Assembly (NCBI GenBank): GCA_903827735.1 | Contig: CAIKJM010000654.1 | Span: 1 to 9,077, forward strand | Direction: 5' to 3' | Source of the DNA: an uncultured Rhodanobacter sp. | Lineage (GTDB): Bacteria > Pseudomonadota > Gammaproteobacteria > Xanthomonadales > Rhodanobacteraceae | Length of the DNA stretch: 9,077 bases | In this document: piece after piece, positions 5,342 through 9,077 of the stretch | Numbering within the stretch: position 1 is the stretch's first letter | Layout of the letters: each line of letters opens with the position of its first letter | The notes under the pieces: model-generated | What the model was told of the DNA's origin: nothing | The model's input: only the letters and a program-made list of their open reading frames with translations | The model's database searches: none | Program-made: the position numbers and the translations under genes

Positions 5342-6370
5342 ATGCGTAAGACATTCACTATTGCGTTCGCCATGGCATTCAGCTGCCTTTGTAGCGCCGC
5401 TGACGTAGTGAAGTTCCACACCATCACCGATCCGGTTTACACAAAGCCAGCGACCCTAGTCGATATCGGTCACGGGCAGCGATTGAATCTGTATTGCATG
5501 GGATCCGGCGCGCCAGCAGTCATTTTCGACGCTGGCCTGGGAGATTCGACCATTGCCTGGGCACTCGTACAGCCTGCGGTCTCCAAAAAGACGATGGCGT
5601 GTTCGTTCGATAGGGCAGGTCTGGGGTTCAGCGACGCAGCGAGACGACCCAGTACGCCGATCAACCAGTCGGAAGATTTGCACGCACTCTTGCAAGCGTC
5701 GCACATCAAACCGCCATACGTACTCGTTGGACACTCGATGGCGGGTATGAACGTGCGCGTCTACGCGGACAAGTATCCAAATGAAGTTTCCGGGTTGGTG
5801 ATCGTGGATGGATCGCATGAAGATCAAACGGAACGCATGTGGAGCGTAGACCCGGCACGTAGGGCGTATTACAAGAAAAATAGTGACGCGCAGCTCAAGA
5901 AGTTGAGTCGGTGCGTTGACTATGCCAAGAAGGGTCTGGTCGAGGGGACGCCCGAGTTCAAGTTATGCATCAGCGAATTCGGTTTGCCGGATTCTCGCTA
6001 CAGCGCGGCTATCAATGCCGCGCAGGAAAAATACACCATCACACCAGCATGGCAAGCAGCCAACGTCTCCGAAGAAGAAAATTTTGCTCATGAAAGCGCG
6101 GATGAGACGCGTGCGACGAGAAAAGATTTTGGCGACATGCCCCTCTTCGTACTGACGCATTCGCCGCCCGCAAAAAGCAAGGGCGAGACGCAAGATAAGC
6201 GGAACAGATTTACGCTGGCCTGGGAGGAGCTCCATTCGGAGGTGGCCGCCATGTCGACGCGTGGCGTCAATATTATTGTGCCGAACTCGAAGCACTACAT
6301 CCAATACGACCACCCGCAGGTTGTCGTAGATACCGTACTGGAAGCTGTGAATATTGCTCGAGCCCAATGA
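5342..6370 (+). CDS. Exported alpha/beta-fold hydrolase
   Basis: This 342-residue protein starts with a Sec-type signal peptide (residues 1 to about 19, cleavage likely near CSA-A), so it probably works in the periplasm or outside the cell. The alpha/beta hydrolase core follows: the strand AVIFDAGLGDS with an oxyanion-hole turn (59-69), the DRAGLGFSD motif (90-98), and the nucleophile elbow G130-H-S132-M-A-G134. H318 in NSKHYIQYDHP is the likely catalytic His. The acid was not assigned with certainty. The middle (about 160-260) is a charged, helical cap domain. The substrate is unknown; esters or amides are plausible. The ATG at 5342 is chosen over an upstream in-frame start at 5303 because GGAGGG (5331-5336) lies 5 bases before it and the signal peptide starts there. 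Confidence 0.9.
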   Translation: MRKTFTIAFAMAFSCLCSAADVVKFHTITDPVYTKPATLVDIGHGQRLNLYCMGSGAPAVIFDAGLGDSTIAWALVQPAVSKKTMACSFDRAGLGFSDAARRPSTPINQSEDLHALLQASHIKPPYVLVGHSMAGMNVRVYADKYPNEVSGLVIVDGSHEDQTERMWSVDPARRAYYKKNSDAQLKKLSRCVDYAKKGLVEGTPEFKLCISEFGLPDSRYSAAINAAQEKYTITPAWQAANVSEEENFAHESADETRATRKDFGDMPLFVLTHSPPAKSKGETQDKRNRFTLAWEELHSEVAAMSTRGVNIIVPNSKHYIQYDHPQVVVDTVLEAVNIARAQ

Positions 6371-6405
6371 GCTGAGAGTGGATTGCTGGCATCCATTCGC
6401 TGCGG

Positions 6406-6555
6406 TTAGTCGACCTTGCCGTTTGGGCCGACGATAGAGCCATAGCCGCCCTGGGTAGCGATTATCGCCGGCACAGGCTTTCTTGAGGGCGCCGCTGCGC
6501 CAGCCACAAATCGTTGCCCGCCCGGAAAATTCTCGCTGGCTGTGGCTATAAATCA
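6406..6555 (-). pseudogene. Possible coding remnant or tiny gene
   Basis: The minus strand is open from a stop at 6553-6555 to a TAA at 6406-6408 and ends with a protein-like C-terminus, QGGYGSIVGPNGKVD. There is no ATG; a GTG at 6505-6507 would give 33 residues, without a clear ribosome binding site. It could be the tail of a decayed gene or chance. I do not recognise it. Confidence 0.2.
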
Positions 6556-6642
6556 GCCTAACCGACGTCGCTCAAAGTGACGACGGCCGATCGGCGCCTT
6601 CCTGATGACGGCGAATGGGTTTCAGCTTGTCGCACAACATTC

Positions 6643-6700
6643 TGTCCGCAGCTGGCCGCTTGTCCGCAGCGTCCGATGTCCGGATGAAGTGTCCGCGGAC
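6643..6700. promoter_or_regulatory. Cluster of TGTCCG words and palindrome GTCCGCGGAC (copy 2)
   Basis: TGTCCGCAGC occurs exactly at 6643-6652 and 6661-6670. Further GTCCG words start at 6671, 6678 and 6691, the last being half of the palindrome GTCCGCGGAC (6691-6700). Five copies within 53 bases, 130-185 bases before the miniprotein start, look like a multi-site regulatory region. The rest of the 458-base gap (6371-6828) shows only the weak remnant at 6406-6555. Confidence 0.4.
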
Positions 6701-6828
6701 GAATGCGTTGTTTCGATGAATCCTGAAAAGTGGCATAGGAACGCGCTTTCCGGCGGGTGTAGGCATTGGCACGGTGCTTGCCATATACCTCTCGAACGCT
6801 TCGTTTCCTTAGCTCTTGGAGAGCCACT

Positions 6829-6924
6829 ATGAAATTTGAAATCGAAACCCTCTTGTTGCGTAGCCTGTTTGGCGCTTGCGTGCTGATCAGCGTGATGACG
6901 GTCGGCAACATGCTGTTGTTGTAG
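6829..6924 (+). CDS. 31-residue single-helix membrane miniprotein
   Basis: The ATG at 6829 is preceded by GGAGAG (6818-6823) at 5 bases, one of the best ribosome binding sites in the window. The product has a charged start (K2, E4, E6, R11) and then one hydrophobic helix (about L13 to L31) with small residues G15, A16, S21 and G26. It would be a one-span inner-membrane miniprotein. The function is unknown; such proteins often bind and tune larger membrane complexes. A hairpin GCCAC/GTGGC (6934-6946) follows the stop by 9 bases, without a T-run. The next gene starts 120 bases later on the same strand. Confidence 0.55.
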   Translation: MKFEIETLLLRSLFGACVLISVMTVGNMLLL

Positions 6925-7044
6925 GCGGCCGATGCCACGAAGTGGCGCCGATAGCACGCTGACTTTTACTGCCGCCGGCTTGGTTTAAATGCTTTAGCTG
7001 AGCGGCTTTCGTTCCGCTTCACCCTTCAACATAGGAAGAAACCC

Positions 7045-7431
7045 ATGGACTCCATTCTCTCGTTCGGTTCTTTGGCACGCCGGATTACTCGTGTCTTCGT
7101 TTCAGCCAGTCTCGTCGGCGCCATTGCTGTAGCGGGAATGGCGACCGCTAGTGCGCAGGAGACAGTGGGCTCCGTGTTCGGCAAGGCGCCTGCAGGCTAC
7201 AGCGTTGCTGTGCGCAGCAACGCAACCGGTACTGGCCGAACGGTAAAAGTGGATGCCAGCGGCCGTTACTCGGCGCGCCAGCTGCCAGCGGGCACGTACA
7301 CCGTGACGCTGAAGCAAAGCGAACAGCCCATCGCGAAGCATCTCAATGTGCCGGTGATCGTCGGGCGCGGCGTTCAAGTGGATTTCAACTGCAGCGACAT
7401 CCGATGCAGTGAGGTCGCCAACGCGCAGTGA
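7045..7431 (+). CDS. Secreted carboxypeptidase-regulatory-like domain protein
   Basis: This 128-residue protein has a signal peptide with a basic start (R12, R13, R16), a hydrophobic core (about 18-32) and a likely cleavage after ASA (A37). The mature part is one small beta-sandwich of the carboxypeptidase-regulatory/TonB-receptor plug-preceding type: GSVFGKAPAGYSVAVRS, then VDASGRYSARQLPAGTYTVTL, the usual 'transformed residue, Gly-Tyr, Leu-Pro-x-Gly-x-Tyr' pattern. Such domains occur before TonB-dependent receptor barrels; here no barrel follows, so it is a free-standing domain. Two Cys near the C-terminus may form a disulfide. AGGAAG (7033-7038) lies 6 bases before the ATG. A strong terminator follows. 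Confidence 0.8.
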   Translation: MDSILSFGSLARRITRVFVSASLVGAIAVAGMATASAQETVGSVFGKAPAGYSVAVRSNATGTGRTVKVDASGRYSARQLPAGTYTVTLKQSEQPIAKHLNVPVIVGRGVQVDFNCSDIRCSEVANAQ

Positions 7432-7470
7432 GTTGCTTCGCATGGATGCGAGCTCGTGAAAGATAAAGGT

Positions 7471-7492
7471 CCGGCAGGCTGCCGGGCTTTTT
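7471..7492 (+). terminator. Rho-independent terminator
   Basis: CCGGCA and TGCCGG (7471-7485, loop GGC) form a GC-only hairpin followed by GC and a T-run (7488-7492). It lies 40 bases after the stop of the secreted protein gene and ends that transcript before the convergent glutathione S-transferase gene. Confidence 0.8.
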
Positions 7493-7606
7493 CAAGCGAT
7501 GCGAAACGATAACGGCGAAACGATAGGCTGGCGCATCATCGCGTATGCATTTCCAGCGGAGCCGAGGACACGTGAAAACCGAAAGGCTTTCATCCGCATG
7601 GAAACT

Positions 7607-8263
7607 TTAGTCGCCGCTTGAGGCGTGGCCGGTAAATACCGCCAACTGTGCGGCGAACGCTCGCTCGAACGCGGGACGCGCTTCGGCACGGGCGACGTAG
7701 GCAGCGAGATTTGGATATTCGTCCAGCATGCCGGACGCTTTCGCCCTGAGCAGTACGCTGACCATCATGAGATCGCCCGCACTGAACGCGCCGTCGAGCC
7801 AGTCGGCGTTGCCCAGTCGATCGGAGAGCTGCTTCAGCTGGCCGCGTATACGTTCCTGGACCAGGGGCAAACGCTCCTTGCTCCAAGGTTTATCGCCTTC
7901 AACAAATTTGACGGTGACCAGCTCAAGAATCGGTGGCTCCACCGTGTTGATCGCAGCAAACATCCAAGCGATCGCGCGCGCTCGCGGGTTTGCCTCGCGT
8001 GGAAGCAGGCCGTTATGAGTCTGTGCGATATGCAGCACGATGGCTCCCGACTCGAACAGCACGAGATCACCTTCCTCATAGGTAGGGATCTGTCCGAACG
8101 GATGCAGGGCTCGATGCGCGGGCTCCTTCATCGAAGTGAACGGAAGCAGCCGAACCTCGTACGGCTGCCCCACTTCTTCCAGCGCCCAGCGCACGCGCAT
8201 ATCGCGCGCGAGACCCCGGCCGCGATCGGGCGAATTTGCAAAAGCGGTGATGGTGGGGATCAC
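7607..8263 (-). CDS. Glutathione S-transferase
   Basis: This 218-residue cytosolic enzyme would join glutathione to electrophiles or reduce related substrates. The N-terminal thioredoxin-like domain (1 to about 80) has S11 near the start, the cis-Pro P60 after GQI, and the glutathione-binding E71-S72 pair. The helical C-terminal domain (about 90-210) includes the N-capping region around the FSAGDLMMVSVLL segment. Start: the GTG at 8261-8263 is chosen because AGGAG (8271-8275) lies 7 bases upstream and the protein then begins at the usual point before the first strand. An ATG at 8315-8317 would add 18 residues with no such support. The gene is convergent with the terminator-bearing gene on its 3' side and divergent from the next gene, so it is probably a single-gene transcript. 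Confidence 0.9.
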   Translation of the reverse strand: MIPTITAFANSPDRGRGLARDMRVRWALEEVGQPYEVRLLPFTSMKEPAHRALHPFGQIPTYEEGDLVLFESGAIVLHIAQTHNGLLPREANPRARAIAWMFAAINTVEPPILELVTVKFVEGDKPWSKERLPLVQERIRGQLKQLSDRLGNADWLDGAFSAGDLMMVSVLLRAKASGMLDEYPNLAAYVARAEARPAFERAFAAQLAVFTGHASSGD

Positions 8264-8561
8264 GGCGAGGCTCCTGCCGATGGGATGAGACTGCGTAATG
8301 CAACGATGAGGACTCATGTCGACAAAGATCGCTGCACGGTCGATAGGAAGCCATAATCGCGCTCAAATCGTCCATCTGCAAATCACATTGCCGAAGATCG
8401 TGCCGATGCACTTCTCGCGGTACTTTGCATAAGACAACATCAACGGGCTGTTTTGTACGGCACGTTTTCGCCCAACGTCAGCGTCGTTCCGTCCGGCTTG
8501 CGCTGTCTTTCACCGCCGCGCAACATAGCGCAGCTGTTTTCGTCCACGGTAAGGAGTACCG

Positions 8562-9077
8562 ATGAAATCTGCACGCATTCCGTTACTGGGAGGCCTGGCT
8601 CTGGTAAGTCTCTTCGCTTCGGCGCAAACCAATCTGCCAGCCGTGAAAGTCACTGCACCGGAGTACTCATCGCAACATGGCGGTTATCTGATCTCCGGCG
8701 ATTTCAAAGTTGACCCTCGCATGCCGTCGGTAGTGTTTCCGGCACAGGCTTTGGTGAAGGACGACATTCTCAGCATCGAGCCGATCCATCTACAGGACAA
8801 CGAATATCTGGTGCTGCAGGAATGCGCATCCAGCGACTGCCACGAGGCATCGTTGGTGCGTTTCTGGAAGTCGGACGATATCGGCGGTGACGATACCCGC
8901 CGTAATCGGGTCTGGATCACCCACGAGAACAAGTACTTCATCTGGCTCAAGCGCCTGCCCGAAATATCCGGCGCGAGCTGCGGCCAGGGTTGGCTGATGT
9001 TCGAGTCAAGAACCATCAAGTGCGGCAGCCACTTCACCAGCTTCCAGCAGATCAGCCCGCCGCTGATGCTGATTCCC
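8562..9077 (+). CDS. Secreted hypothetical protein, cut by the window end
   Basis: The frame is open from the ATG at 8562 to the last base, giving 172 residues without a stop; the 3' end lies outside the window. AAGGAG (8551-8556) lies 5 bases before the ATG. A signal peptide is clear (basic start, hydrophobic core 7-19, likely cleavage after A21). The mature part starts with LPAVKVTAPEYSS and holds four Cys in two regions (CASSDC near residue 90, and C149 and C158), which could form disulfides outside the cytoplasm. I do not recognise a known domain; similar-looking secreted proteins seem common in Rhodanobacteraceae. The gene is divergent from the glutathione S-transferase; the 298 bases between them hold no other gene I can support. 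Confidence 0.75.
   Translation, partial: MKSARIPLLGGLALVSLFASAQTNLPAVKVTAPEYSSQHGGYLISGDFKVDPRMPSVVFPAQALVKDDILSIEPIHLQDNEYLVLQECASSDCHEASLVRFWKSDDIGGDDTRRNRVWITHENKYFIWLKRLPEISGASCGQGWLMFESRTIKCGSHFTSFQQISPPLMLIP

Noticed and set aside
2301..6370. An operon or defence/biosynthetic cluster of plus-strand genes
   Set aside because: Gaps of about 146-263 bases, separate upstream motifs and unrelated functions argue against one system.
6558..6957. Minus-strand frames over the miniprotein gene
   Set aside because: No ribosome binding site or domain-like sequence; the plus-strand miniprotein has better start signals.
7625..8356. 243-residue plus-strand frame opposite the glutathione S-transferase
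   Set aside because: The minus strand holds a full glutathione S-transferase with a good ribosome binding site; the plus frame has no domain signal.
8499..8532. Inverted repeat TGCGCT/AGCGCA upstream of the last gene
   Set aside because: Six pairs with a 22-base loop in GC-rich DNA is too weak to call an operator.

Overview
The window looks like an accessory stretch of a GC-rich gammaproteobacterial chromosome, most likely Xanthomonadales and perhaps the Rhodanobacteraceae (Dyella, Rhodanobacter, Luteibacter). This is inferred from codon use, from the REP-associated transposase (RAYT) with its GGGTCAGAGT-type ends, and from the style of the small secreted proteins. No rRNA, tRNA, CRISPR array or phage gene was seen.

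Left part (1-2260) is mobile-element debris. It opens with the C-terminal third of an IS4-type transposase on the minus strand. A short palindrome and a cluster of three direct repeats built on GGGTCAGAGTGCAC follow. Next comes a lone lipoprotein gene of the DUF2846 type in more AT-rich DNA, then a second cluster of three of the same repeats, then a RAYT on the minus strand. The repeats are the 3' ends of RAYT elements: the stop codon and last codons of RAYT-like genes can be read next to several of them. An inverted, variant copy lies upstream of the RAYT start, so the RAYT sits between imperfect terminal inverted repeats (1433-1457 and 2231-2255). The RAYT reading frame is complete except for one in-frame TGA at codon 101, where the family has Gly.

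Middle part (2301-6370) is a row of apparently unrelated plus-strand genes with roomy intergenic gaps: a DUF2784-like membrane protein, a VOC/glyoxalase-fold protein lacking the usual C-terminal metal-ligand Glu, a papain-like (C1) peptidase with a long Gly/Ser-rich insertion between its Cys and His, a small coiled-coil-like protein, and an exported alpha/beta hydrolase.

Right part (6371-9077) starts with a 458-base gap holding a cluster of TGTCCG words and a possible coding remnant. After it come a 31-residue one-helix membrane miniprotein with a strong ribosome binding site, a secreted carboxypeptidase-regulatory-like protein followed by a clear terminator, a glutathione S-transferase on the minus strand, and a divergent secreted protein that runs off the window end.

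The genes do not form an obvious pathway or defence system. The best structured signal is the RAYT with its repeat clusters, which bracket the lipoprotein gene. Secondary points are the peptidase insertion, the altered VOC site, the miniprotein and the shared palindrome GTCCGCGGAC.
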